From positions 2,471,803-2,535,802 of the forward strand of contig NC_087380.1 of NCBI RefSeq assembly GCF_963675165.1: a DNA stretch of 64,000 bases, written 5' to 3'. The stretch comes from Halichondria panicea. Taxonomy: Eukaryota; Porifera; Demospongiae; Suberitida; Halichondriidae. Below, piece by piece: positions 23,301 to 34,795 of this stretch; within the stretch, counting starts at the first letter, position 1; each line of letters starts with the position of its first letter. The translations under genes and the position numbers were made by a program. Under the pieces are notes generated by a model. The model made no database searches. It saw nothing but the letters and a program-made list of their open reading frames with translations, and was not told the origin of the DNA.

Positions 23301-26300
23301 TTCGTTTACCTATAATATTATGGTACAATTTGCTAGTTAGCAATTATCACCCCCCCCCTCCCTATGCAGTGTGAACCTTCTCCACTCTGCTCGTGTCATA
23401 GATCAGGTGATCCCCACTCGGAGAGCTCTAGCTCACGCTATTGCTAGGCAATACTTTGGCTGCTACGTCTTACCTCAATCATGGTATGTGGCAACTATAC
23501 AATCACAAGAAACCTATCTATCTGTGTGTGTGTGTGTGTGTGGGGGGGGGGGGGTTAGACCGCTAAGATATCTGATCATGCTGTCAGTTGGAAACCTATC
23601 TCATACTTGGGTGGACAACACTTTTTTAGTGTCACGAATTACATTATAGGTATGAAGACTTTGCATGGGGTCCATATATTAACTTGGCTGCATTATAGGG
23701 GTTTATTATAGGGTAACTATGCAACGCACTATAAATACAGTGTATGTTTCACTATATACTAGCTGTATACAATAACACTGCCGCTATTACCCCCATCCCT
23801 CCATCTCAGGAGTGATTGGTGGTTAACGACTGGGGTCTCCCATTTCCTCGCTGGACTCTACTGTCGCAAGGTGTTTGGAAGCACGGAGTACCAACATTGG
23901 GTACTCACCGAGCTACAAGGAGTCGTCAAGGCGGAGTCTGAGAGCCACCTCTCCCCTCTGTCCGATAGTCTGGCCTCCACACCCTCAGGTGGGCACTCCG
24001 TTAGTGTTTTAAACTTTTCATTGTGCATGCATGGCCGGGTATGATTCGCTATTGTTATTGTATTCATGTACAGTACTATTGAAACGATCGTTTTATGTCC
24101 ACGTGTAGCCGTGTAGCTTATTATGCTTTGAGTTTGGTATATCAAAGGTTACTCAACATAATTATGTCGTGCCTAAAAAAAAGGTGTCTTTCTGTCCAAT
24201 TGGTAGTTTTCATAGGTAGATTTGTTTGCGATTTCACTGTTTAGCTTATTTTGCACGTTTGTTTGTGTGTAACATGTGAGTCTACTCACCTTGATGCCAT
24301 AGCACTGCGTTTACAGCATGGATAGCCTACACACAACAAGTTATTAGTTTTAATTGTGGCAGATTTTGTTGTTAAGCTTCATTGTTGTACACATGTAAAA
24401 GCGAGCAAAAGCCAAGAAGCTTAAACTTGCACGTTGGTAGCTAGCTAACGCGGCCTTTATTCGAGGCACTTAATTTGCAGCTGAGTTGATCTCGGCCAAG
24501 AACAATAGAAAAGGGTCACTACAGTAGAAAGCTAGTAGCATGTGCACTATCACCCCTGCAATAGGTACCAGGCCGTATTTTAATCGGCCTGGAATCGAGG
24601 CTAGTATATTAGCAAGGAAAACGATTCAGTCTCTAAACTGTGAGCTATTCTGGCTTAAATCTATGAACTAGTTCTCTTTTGTGATCGTGGCCAGCTTCTC
24701 TATGCAAATAAAGGTTCAGCCACGCCGCAGATAAGTTAACTATGACGTCATTAATATGAGGTGTGGCTTCCGGTCAACCAAATTTCGGCGCTTCGCGCCC
24801 TCTTTCATTTATGATAGCACCCCTTTCTCCAAAATCCTGGCTGCGCCCCTAGTCAGCATCCATACCTGCTGTGCTAGACAGCTTAGTCATACATCACTAA
24901 ACATACACTGCATTTACATCACTCCTCTGGTTTCTTTATAATCATGTCACCAGCTGAGGGTTTGCACTTTACTGCTCTAGTTTGTATGCAGAACTTCTCA
25001 TTTGTGTGTAGAACTTCTCGAATTTGTATGACTGTATAAACCTTCTCATTTGTAGAACTTCTCATGTATTTATAGTAGATCTTCTCATTTATATGTAGAA
25101 CTTCTCCAATTTATATGACTGAGTCTATAGAACTTCTCAAAACTTTTTCATTTGTATGTAGAACTTCTCATTGTATATATAAAAGAAAACTTCTACTATA
25201 GTAAAAGTTTTCTTTTGTATACATGTAGAACTTCTCATGTATATATAGTAGAACTTTTTCGTAGAACTTCTCATGTATAATAGTAGAAGTATACATGTAG
25301 AACTTCTCATGTATATATATACAGAGCATCCAGCTTAGAGAGTAGATTACCACAAATTTGTGAGTAGCTGTACTTAAATGTAAATATATTTCGATTGGAA
25401 CATTTCTAAGAAATGGTGTTGATACCAATGTGTAGGTGAATGACCAAGTACAACATACTCAAAAATGTTTCCATGGAAACGTAAGGTGGTGGATTTGTGG
25501 TGATTAACAGAACAACAGCAAATTGTTATAGTGGGTAATCGGTTAGAGTAATAAACAGTAATCTTGTATAAGGTCCTAGACTTCATCACATAATTGTTCA
25601 ATGGTTTAGGTATCCTGACCATCCCTTTATGGGTCTTACATATTATGTTCACAGTGTTTATAATTCATGATTTACTGGATTTTAGGTACACTTTTGGTTA
25701 GAGTAATAACTTCTGAAAAATTAATAGCTTAGCTTTCAAATTTCTGTAGTAAGTTTACAGGTAAATGGGCTACATTGTGATACCAAAAACATCCTATATG
25801 CTTATTCCATTGCTGAGATAACACTGAAAAGCTACATAATTTACTATTTTCTACTGTTTTGATGACATCAGCAGCTGCAAACCACAAACCAATGATGCTT
25901 TAATCAACCACACGCTTAATTAAAAGTGGGCGTACAGTTATTGTACGCCCACTACGTGGTTAATTAAAGTGTCATCGATTTGTGGTTAGCAGCTTGTGAT
26001 GTCATCAAAAGGTAGTAAATTTAGTACTAATGTTCGGGCACTAAATCACCCCTCGTATATAAAAGTGCATGGGTGAACTGTTTAGATGTAATTATTTTCT
26101 AGCAAACAGTCCGAATACTGATTGCTAACAATGCAAAAGGATCCAACGTGTGAGAACTGTAACCACTACGAAATGGATGAACCAGGTGGAGGCAACCCAA
26201 CTGTCCCTCTGGCCAGGCCAGTACCAAAGCAGGCTGGAGGAGGCAAGAAAATGTCCACTCGAATGTGTGCTATATCGGCTGGTGTTATAATTGCCACTTT

Positions 26301-29300
26301 TGTTATTTTGGCTATCGTTGCTGTGATCGCTATTGTCGTGTTTAGACCCTCACCAACTGTTTCCCCCACTGAAACCAGCAGTGCTTTCAGTGGATCCAAT
26401 ACCGAGTTACAGCAAGAGCTTGAAAGCCTGAGAAAATTGATAGAGCAACAAGCTAACAACTTTACTGTCACCACGAAAGAAGCTGTCATCTTATCGCAGA
26501 TAAACGTGAGCCAAAAAATTGTAGCTGAAACCAAAAAACTCTCAGATGATTTTATGATGTGGCTGGATGTAGAAGTTAAAACTGCTCTTATCTCATCGAA
26601 TAACCCAAATAACCCAAGTGAGTATTATTCTTGATTACAAGTACACACAAAAAACCAGTAAAATTATAGCTAGTTCACACAAAAATCAAGTATAGATTAT
26701 TATAACTGTGATAATTAGAGTTGTACTCGTCTGGTTGTCATGCAGTTGCTACATATACATGTATGTAACACTCATTCAATATAATATATAGGTGTATGCT
26801 CGGAGCTGTCAGCACCTGATAACGGAGATGTGGTGTATAGCAATCAGACCCTTATTGTCGGTACTACTGCTACTTTCTCCTGTGATCCTGGCTTTGTTTT
26901 GTTTGGTGAAGCTGTTAGGACTTGCTATACTGATACCGTTGGTAATTGGAGTGGAAAAGTGCCATCATGTGATAGTAACGGAACATTGATTAATTGCCAG
27001 CATACTAATTGTCGACAAGAACAGCTGGTGTGTCCAGAACAAGACAACTGCACGATACGTTGCTACGACTCAAGATCCTACCCCTGCTATCGAACTGGTT
27101 TAATCTGCCCTAGGGAAGGAGATTGTGCACTCAACTGTGATGGTACTTACGCTTGTCTGCAAACAAACATAACATGCCCTGAGGGAGGGAACTGCCTGCT
27201 GAACTGTATGGGTGAAGACGCGTGTCGATACGCTTCAGTGGTATGCCCATCTGGTGGACACTGTGTGGTACACTGTCAAAGCAGTTATCGCTATACTTGC
27301 TCCAATTCACAGTTCACTTGTCCGTCAGGAGGAAACTGTATATATAAGTTTGAGGGACTGCAAAATTCTTTCCAAGTTCAAAACTTGATTATTACATGCG
27401 AAGAGAACAGTACTTGCAGTATTAAATGCACTGGACAATCAAATCAATGTTCCCGGTCCCGTATCACCTGCCCCACAGAGAGTGGGGACTGTAGTATAGA
27501 GTGCAGTGGGAACTCCGCTTGCCGGTCTTCAAACATTGCCTGTGGTCGTGGCAGAGAGTGTTTGAGTTGCAGTGGCCGGTACTCTTGCTCCAGTGCAACC
27601 ATCATACTGCCAAACACAGATACAGCCAGCTTGAATTGCAGTGGCTCGTACTCTTGCGGCAGTGCAACCATCACCCTTCCTAGCACTACTACAGCTAGCT
27701 TGTCAGTGAGTTGCACCGGTGAATACTCATGCCAGTTTTCAAACATACAATGCCCTGACAACTACAACTGCACAATAAAATGTGGTGGACGCAATTCGTG
27801 TCGGTTTGCCAGAATCACTTGTCCAACAGGAGACTACAGCTGTAACATACTCTGTACTGATCCTCTTTCCTGCCCCACTTTGAGAATCACAAACACAGAC
27901 AATGTCAACCTGCGATGCTGTGGAGATGTGTCATGCTCAGAAGCACCTGTTACTCCTACTTCAAGAACCGAGTGCCTATTACGCTGAAGACTAACGACTT
28001 TTCATTTGAGAATGTGTAGAACATCAAACAAGTAGAGAACTGCTTATAATTATATAGTATTGTGTAGCGCTATATGTACATGTACATATTATGTTTATAC
28101 TGTACGTAACAGTTGTTGTTATTTTTAATCTTAAATTTGAATTGCATTAACTGGTACCAAATTGATTGATTGGGTTGTCTGTTTCTTGGTGATTTTCATA
28201 TATGCATTACCGCTATCCTATATCCCCGCTCCTCCAGGCTACAGCGGAGGTTTCACTCACCCCAACCTAGTGGGGGACAGGAGGTTGGCCGTGCTCACGT
28301 CAAAGGCTCATCTGGTCATCAGAATGATACAACTCAAAGTGGGCAACGACCTTTTCTTACAGGTGAGCACACACTTTGATTCAACCCTTTTCTACAACCT
28401 GGTATGGTCATAACTTGTTGTAAAAAAGGATTCATAGTTCTTATAGAGAGGCCTATCAAATGGTGCATTTAGAAGTTTCCTATACAGAACTGAATACTGT
28501 TATTGTATATACTTGTACATTCATATTCATGTCACTGATCTTGGTTTATGCACCTCTCAAAATCAAAGTATCCCACACACACATCACACGCACACACACA
28601 CACACCACACACATCACACACCAAACACAGGTGTTCAACAAACTGTTGTCCTTGGCCTCCTCTGCCAGTGGTAGCTCTGACATGGGCCTGTGGAGCAACC
28701 TTCTTGTCTCCACGTCTGCAGTAAGTAACCTGTAGTCTGGTTGGTAGTCTGGTTGGTATGTCCCATATAGATATCGCAATATGTGATTTGGTAAGTGTGA
28801 TCTCAGCAGGCAAATAGCAAAACCTCGATCCTATTAATCAAATACGACAATTTTTTATGTACTTCTCATTCCTGATTTTCATACATGTACATAGAGCCCC
28901 CTCCATACACACCTTCCCTCTATCAGTTTGTGAAGTTGATTCTGACCGTGTCTGGCAAGGACCTCACGGCTTTCATGGAGCAGTGGGTGTGTCGTGGTGG
29001 AGTTCCACGTTTCCACGCCTCCTTCACGTTCATACGTAAGAAGAACATCATTGAACTGAAACTGAAACAGGACACGTCCAAGGGACAGCCGAGCTTTGTG
29101 GTGAGTGAGTCACTCGAGACAACGTAATCAGAGGGTCAGTGTGCCGTATAATTTAGACTTTATTTTGAGGAATTTGTATGCTATGTGTCTCACACTGCAT
29201 GCCCACCATTCTCCCATGCAGGGTCCAATGACAGTCGTGGTACAAGAGTTCGATGGTTCCTTCTCTCACACCATCCAGGTTGAGGAGAGTACCACCTCTC

Positions 29301-30875
29301 ACGAGCTGCAGTGCCACTCCAAGATCAGGAAGTGAGTTAATATACACCAGATATGGTGAATAGATACCTCTCACTTATAAGTACAGCCTACAGGTGCTGT
29401 ATACATGTAGTAAGGTATGTTGCTAGAAGTCTCCCAGCTATAGGTGATATCATGTTGTGCATATAATTATGGTTTTGATTCCAGTGTTGAAAGCATTTCC
29501 CAAGACCTGTGTGTACCAGCGTACATGTAGGTACATGTACATTGGTGTACAGGTGAAGGCCTACTGTACTAGCCTAGGTATTGGCTAACAAGCAGTCAAT
29601 TATTGTACAGTGAGGGTTTAAATAGCACTGTGTTTACACGTTTGTGTGTGTGTGTGTATATTACGTATTAGTCAAATATTCATCTCCCCCTCTCCCTACA
29701 GGGCCAAGAAACGCAAAGTGCCTCTGGGTCACGGTGAGGAGGTGGACATCGATATCTCCAGTCTAGAGTGAGTCAGCTTTCTTTGTATTTATTATACTGT
29801 GAACGCTTAATTCATACATGTATAATTATGTATATTACTGCAATGAAACCCTACAAGTGTGGATTGACCTCAGATATTTAATGTTTCCACCCCCCACACA
29901 GCTCAGAGGTCCCTGTACTGTGGGTGAGAGTGGACCCTGAGTTTCAATGGCTGCGGCAGGTCTTCATGGAGCAGTCGGACACCGTCTGGAACTGTTTGCT
30001 CAAGTTTGAAAGAGATGCTTGCAGTCAGTTGGAGGCACTGCAGGTAAGAGTTATGATGTATGTACTCTAAGATGATGATGATCAATTATTACTGTTATCT
30101 CAAATTTTGCCTAGTTTGTAAAGGCTAGTGCGTAAATGATACAATATACAGTGTATCTATTTACTCTATTAGTGCGACCACTGTGTTAGTTGTCTTCCCC
30201 TCAGGCATTAGAGGGCTTCCCCTCATCCTCCACTAAGGATATTTACAGAGACACTCTGCTGAATGGACACTTCTACTATAGAGTCAGGATGCAGGCAGCA
30301 CAGAGCCTGGCCAAGGTGAGGGTCACAAGACTCACAATTAATGTGTGTAGTGTATGTGTTTTGTGTGAGTCCATTAGTAATGGTAATTGTCAATTAATTT
30401 AAAAGTGAAGTGTTGTTGCCCATGGATGTGTTCACACTGGCAGTAGTTGGTGGTGGTTGATACATAAATGTGATTAAGGATTGAAATAGCGACCACTTTC
30501 GAAAATTCTGGGCACAGCACTGCTTGCTGTACGTATGCTTCTTGTATTATTTCCACCTCATATGATCTCCTCCTCCCACGCAGTACCTTGTGGACACAGC
30601 CGGGTCTGGTAGCTCCCCCACGTTCCTGGTCTCTCTCTTCCAGCGGCTGTTTGGTTCCAACTCTCATCAGAGTATCATCAGGTACAACGACTTCTTTGAT
30701 ATCACAGCCTACCTCCTGCAAAAGGTCAGGGGTCAAAATACCGTTTTATTTCTGCACTGCATACTTGTGATTAATTTGTCTGTGAATACGTACGTGTATG
30801 AAATTGTTACAATAATTGCAAGAGGACTACAGTGTATAAAATTATACACATGCCATTAATCGCCACATTGACAAC

Positions 30876-30952
<77 letters not shown>

Positions 30953-33900
30953 GGCCCTCCCCCTGTGTATCTGTGGACTGCGTACAGTTCACAAGCAGAC
31001 CCCACGTGAGGTGGTGGGCTTCATCATGGACCTCTTCAAGTACTCGGACAACCATAACAACAAAGTGAGCCAGAAATAACAATTTTGCAGCTAGCGAAAG
31101 TTAACTTTCCCCATTCCATTTTTGAGGCTGTTTTAACTCTGTGTCAATTTTAAATCCTCCAATGGCACTGTGCGTACAGCTTGGACACTGTGTTGTATTG
31201 ACTACTGTTTATTTCGACGGCTAAATGTTCCCTTCTCCCCATGCAGTTCTCTGACGGCCATTACACGAGTGCCCTGATTGATGCTCTTGCGACCACCATC
31301 ACTCCAATGGTGGCCATGTCAGTGCCTCAGGGGTGAGTGCATGGGCCTACAGGGCATTTCATATTAGGCACAGCTGTATGCAAATAACCTTTCCATGTAG
31401 GCATAATAAAAGTTTATTGCTAATAATTATTATGGAGCAGCTGTGATAGTTGATTTTTTTCGTACCTACAGGGTAGATGTCTCAAAGACACCAGCTCTGG
31501 CCCTCAGTAGAGAAATGCAGGTAAGGTTAGGCTAAACTTCTAGCTAGTGTGCAGTCACTGCCTGAGGGTGTATGGTTATAGTAGAGTGTCTATATACCCT
31601 TAGCCTCGAATCCAGGCCAATTAAATTTTAATCGGTCTGGATTCGAGGCTAATATACCCTTTGTTCTAGTTTTGATCTTACTATACATGTATAGTATTTG
31701 TCGCTCTCTCTCCTCACTCTCCTTGTACAGTATGTCCTCCAGGAGATAGTGCAGAGACTGAACATTGAGAAAGTGCTGCCCTCCTATCACAATACAGTCA
31801 CTGTGAGGTGAGGAGTTGTGTGTTATTCGTGTTTTTATATAGAGGATAATTGTTTAACTGAAGTATTCTGCAGCTGTTTGAATTGCCTGAGGGTGCTCCA
31901 GAGGAACGGCCACCTCCCCTCTGACAGTAGCCTTTTCAAGGAGTACACAGCGTGAGTGGATTTAGCCATGGCTTGCACTAAATAGCAGAAGTATAACTAC
32001 CGTACAGCTAACAAGTATGTTCAATACTTCACAAACACACACACACACGCATGGTAGCTAACAAAAAAGTAGTTTACAAATTAATGTTCCTTAGTAAAAA
32101 CCACATGTATCTTAAATGGTCAATCACACAAGAATTTTATCTTTCCTCAGTTCAGGGAACTTTATTGAAGTTCGAGAGGCAGCCATCAAATCAATAGTGG
32201 ACATTGTACAGTCTGAGCAGAGTGACAGTGACCTCACGTTCCTGTTGGATCTCATTGAGAGCAATGAGCCGAGAATACAGTGAGTCAGTACTTGTGCCTA
32301 CTCTTGGAGAGTGAACTGTATGGGCCTACAAAGACCCAACTCTATGGATAGTAATGCAGCTATATGTTCCTGTAGTTAGTCAGTACTTGTGCTATAACTA
32401 TCTCTTGTTAGCTTTACTCTCTGAGCAAAATTACATTGTATGTATATACATGTACATGTATGTGTGTAACTTTGTCCCTCGATTCTGTTTGCCTGTTGTC
32501 TAAATCCCCCTCCCACTTGTCTAGGTTGATTGTAATGAGGGAGCTAGCCACCCACCCTCCGTTTACCAGAAGGACTGACTCTGCCCTCGATACTCTACCC
32601 CTCGTGGAGAGACTCTGGTCACTGCTCAGGTGTGCGTGTGTGTGTGTTGTGCGTGTGTGTTGTGTGTATGGAGGTGTGGTTTAGATCTCTACAGAGGCAT
32701 ATATTTTACACCGATGTGGAATTACTTTTATGCAGCTCCAAGTTCTATTACGATGTCAGATTAAGAAATGCGTTAGTTGACCTATACAGTTCTCTGTACG
32801 GCAGACTGACCCCTACTTGCGTGCCAGAGGGGGTGAGTGATCACATGACAATCACATGACTTGTTTTACCCTCCCCCCCCCCACAGTTGGGTATGGTCAT
32901 TGACCTGAAGGAGAGAGTGGCTCGCTCAAGTTTGACTGCTCCTGTCATGGTGAGTGTGGGGGTGTGTGTGTGGGTATTAGTATAAAGTCTATTTGTGTTG
33001 AGGTTGACCTTCCTTATAACTTCAGAGCCCCAAGACAGCCGACGAGTCACCACTAATGAAAGGGGCTTCCTCATCAGGTCCGGCATGTATGTGTGTAATG
33101 TCTGTCTGTTTTAGTATAAACTAAAGCCTCAATTTTTAACCAAACATTTTTCATTTCTGTATTCCTTCCACAGGTGGTGGTCGTGGTGGCCCCGCCTCTC
33201 CTGCCTCCGTATTGGTGAGTCTGCCTTCTGCGTCAATCCTACACACATTTTGTTTATAGAGAGTCAAGAGTAGATAAGAGTAGATAAGAGTATTCTTGAG
33301 AGAGTACATTGCGTTTAGTGATAACTCCCCCTCCACCACAGTCTCCTGGTGCTCCAATGCTTCGGATAACACCGCCCGAGCATCCTCAAGTGGTGGCTAT
33401 TCGCTCGGGGCAGTCCCAACCACACTCCTCCCTCTCACTCAAGATCAGCACGGCTCATCTTAGGGGAATTTCCCCCTCGTTAATACTGCCTGATGACATC
33501 ATGGACAGGAGTCGCACTGCAAGTCCTGAGTCAGCACTTTCTCCAGGTAAGTGTCAGAGGAGGTACGACACCCGCGTGTCTTAAACTACGCTTAAACACA
33601 CACATTCCGAACTTTGACCTAGGGAATGTGTGTCTAAAACTGACACGCAGATGTCGTACCTCCTCTGGGTAAGTGTGTGTTAGACAACCCGTTCACCACT
33701 TGAAATGCAAATCTTATACATGTACATGAGAAAACATTAGGTCAGCCACTAACAGTGTACACAGTGAGACCACATGCACTACTATGGACTCTGTATACAC
33801 ACTGGAGGTCAATTTGAGCTTTTTGTTTTTTTAATTTGTGACGTGAAAAAGGGAATGCTTATAATATAGAGCATTCTAATCTGTTTTAGATCTCACTTTT

Positions 33901-34125
33901 TTCTGGTTATTGTAACAATTAATTTATTGACATAATCTCATCTACACTACAGGCACTGTTGGGAGTGATGAGTCAGCAACTACGAGTCCCTATCAGCCCA
34001 AGGCAAAGAGGCACAAGGGAGAACACAAACAAAAGCACAAACACAAGAAGAAGAAATCTAAAAAGAACAAGCATAAACACAAGCACAGCTCCAAGGACTT
34101 CATAGATGTAGAGTCCATTGACTGA
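20313..34125 (+). CDS. TAF2: Transcription initiation factor TFIID subunit 2
   Basis: 31 exons: 20313-20420, 20622-20791, 21083-21213, 21466-21554, 21897-21940, 22039-22147, 22400-22588, 22996-23114, 23370-23483, 23810-23988, 28238-28362, 28631-28720, 28927-29100, 29222-29331, 29702-29767, 29902-30043, 30205-30315, 30584-30724, 30954-31064, 31247-31332, 31472-31520, 31731-31807, 31874-31951, 32151-32279, 32525-32629, 32736-32832, 32887-32949, 33026-33077, 33174-33214, 33342-33546, 33953-34125. All phases agree, giving 1158 residues (human about 1200). The product matches TAF2 in order: [12 protein letters not shown] start, [115 protein letters not shown], and the basic His/Lys tail [20 protein letters not shown]. 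The family carries an M1-aminopeptidase-like fold without catalysis and helps TFIID bind promoter initiator DNA in the nucleus. Intron 10 (4.2 kb) contains another gene. Confidence 0.96.
21593..21747. mobile_element. Inverted-repeat element in TAF2 intron 4
   Basis: Ends CAGGGTTTCATCTAG and CTAGATGAAACCCTG are exact complements, with further imperfect pairing inward ('gggggaa' / 'ttggggggaa' region). CAGGG-type ends are typical of hAT elements, but no clear 8-bp target duplication was seen. Confidence 0.6.
22613..22876. mobile_element. Inverted-repeat element, 'TTAGACACTG' family, in TAF2 intron 7
   Basis: Ends AGTTAGACAC and GTGTCTAACT are complements. The interior includes 'ttctaaatcccatagacacctccaaaacag', matching the palindromic copy at 62348-62481 and decayed copies near 57520-57590, 62680-62770 and 48790-48850. 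Confidence 0.55.
24265..24986. repeat. Dispersed repeat, copy B (inverted relative to 16880-17410)
   Basis: Lies in TAF2 intron 10. The same blocks as copy A appear in reverse complement but are interrupted around 24545-24935, where a one-sided TAGCCTCG element (24572-24604, ending GGCCTGGAATCGAGGCTA) and other sequence intervene. Confidence 0.55.
24985..25325. repeat. Imperfect minisatellite in TAF2 intron 10
   Basis: More than ten degenerate copies of 'gtagaacttctcat' are spaced by AT-rich 'gtatatat/ttgtatg' filler, with unit length varying from about 20 to 45 bp. An internal inverted pair 'agaaaacttctactatagta...ttttcttttg' lies at 25183-25216. Confidence 0.75.
25857..26009. repeat. Long imperfect inverted repeat upstream of nested gene
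   Basis: Arms of about 70 bp (TTTTGATGACATCA...AGTGGGCGTACA and its complement TGTACGCCCACT...TGATGTCATCAAAA) surround a few bases. The outermost part contains TGACATCA/TGATGTCA. It ends about 120 bp before the nested gene's start codon, so it is either a MITE or a cis element of that promoter. Confidence 0.65.
26056..26065 (+). promoter_or_regulatory. TATA-like box of the nested gene
   Basis: TATATAAAAG lies 75 bp before the ATG at 26131, supporting independent transcription from inside TAF2 intron 10. Confidence 0.5.
26131..27987 (+). CDS. Type II membrane protein with sushi domain and Cys-repeat tail, nested in TAF2 intron 10
   Basis: Exons 26131-26617 and 26792-27987, phase-matched (CCA A | GT GTA TGC); 560 residues. 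Residues 1-46 are cytoplasmic with a CENC motif, 47-71 form a hydrophobic anchor, and about 93-145 a coiled-coil-like segment with several N-glycosylation sequons. About 164-223 is one sushi/CCP domain ([14 protein letters not shown] ... [15 protein letters not shown] ... [10 protein letters not shown], four Cys and the expected Trp). Residues 224-560 are about 13 short repeats of the type 'CPxxxNCxIxCxGxxSCxxSxIxCP' (around 25 residues). The regular Cys spacing suggests a stacked disulfide-stabilised solenoid (inference). I do not recognise this repeat by name. Same strand as TAF2, with its own TATA-like box and start codon. A surface receptor or recognition protein is plausible; binding partner unknown. 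Confidence 0.78.
30882..30948. repeat. (CA)n microsatellite in TAF2 intron 18
   Basis: About 33 uninterrupted CA units end just before the splice acceptor CTGCAG at 30948-30953, so the repeat takes the place of most of the pyrimidine tract. Confidence 0.9.
31601..31651. mobile_element. 51-bp TAGCCTCG palindromic element in TAF2 intron 21
   Basis: Arms TAGCCTCGAATCCAGGCCAA and complement lie around an ATTTTAAT core. The perfect 9-bp direct repeat ATATACCCT occurs at 31592-31600 and 31652-31660. Confidence 0.88.
33555..33667. mobile_element. 113-bp inverted-repeat element that duplicated a TAF2 splice donor
   Basis: Ends CAGAGGAGGTACGACA and TGTCGTACCTCCTCTG are exact complements; the inner parts pair imperfectly around 'cacacattcc'. 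The flanking 9-bp direct repeat GGTAAGTGT at 33546-33554 and 33668-33676 is itself the exon-30 5' splice site. Termini differ from the TAGCCTCG family. Confidence 0.85.
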
Positions 34126-34795
34126 GTGCATGATCATCACTTTTGTTAGTTTAACCCTTAATTTGTGAAACGGAAAGGAACAGCTGTCTCTCACACCACA
34201 AACAATTAACAAAGGAACTGTCTCTTATATAATTATCACAAACAAGTCTCACTTACCAAGTGCATGCTCTTGTGAGGTGTATTATAACGAGTGTATAACG
34301 TAACTGAAAGAAGTAGATATATTCTCTGATAGCTTGACCATTTGCATGAGGTATTATTATATATATAATTATATATAGTCAAAAAGCTCTCCCCCAGCTA
34401 GTGGCACTGTATATATTGCATGACCTGTATACACAGTAGGAGAGAGGCATAGCGCAGTTACAGCTCAAAGACCCTATGAAGATAAACGCAGGCCTATATG
34501 AGATTCTATAGATGGGGGGGGGGGGCACACACCATACCATGGCAATAATTGTTGTCTATAATTATAGGCAAGTTGTGTGGAGTTCCAAGGTTACTGTAAT
34601 TATAAGCACTATAAATTAAAATGCATGGATTACACCATCATGCAGCTAGGAGCCATGCCTTTATAAGGGCTAGCTTGCATGGTTACACCTACCTTGATCA
34701 CATGCAGAGTCAATAATAATTATTTATCGTCACACACACAGTAAAACTTTGAACAGACAATGAACATAACAATACAAAAATAAAAATAGTATCGC
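34126..34795. other. Intergenic region between convergent genes
   Basis: TAF2 (+) and the death-domain gene (-) converge here. AT-rich; nothing recognisable apart from a G run at 34516-34525. No canonical AATAAA was found right after either stop codon. Confidence 0.5.

Noticed and set aside
27444-27761. Minus-strand frame opposite the Cys-repeat gene
   Set aside because: Shadow of the plus-strand repeats, whose Cys pattern is clear.
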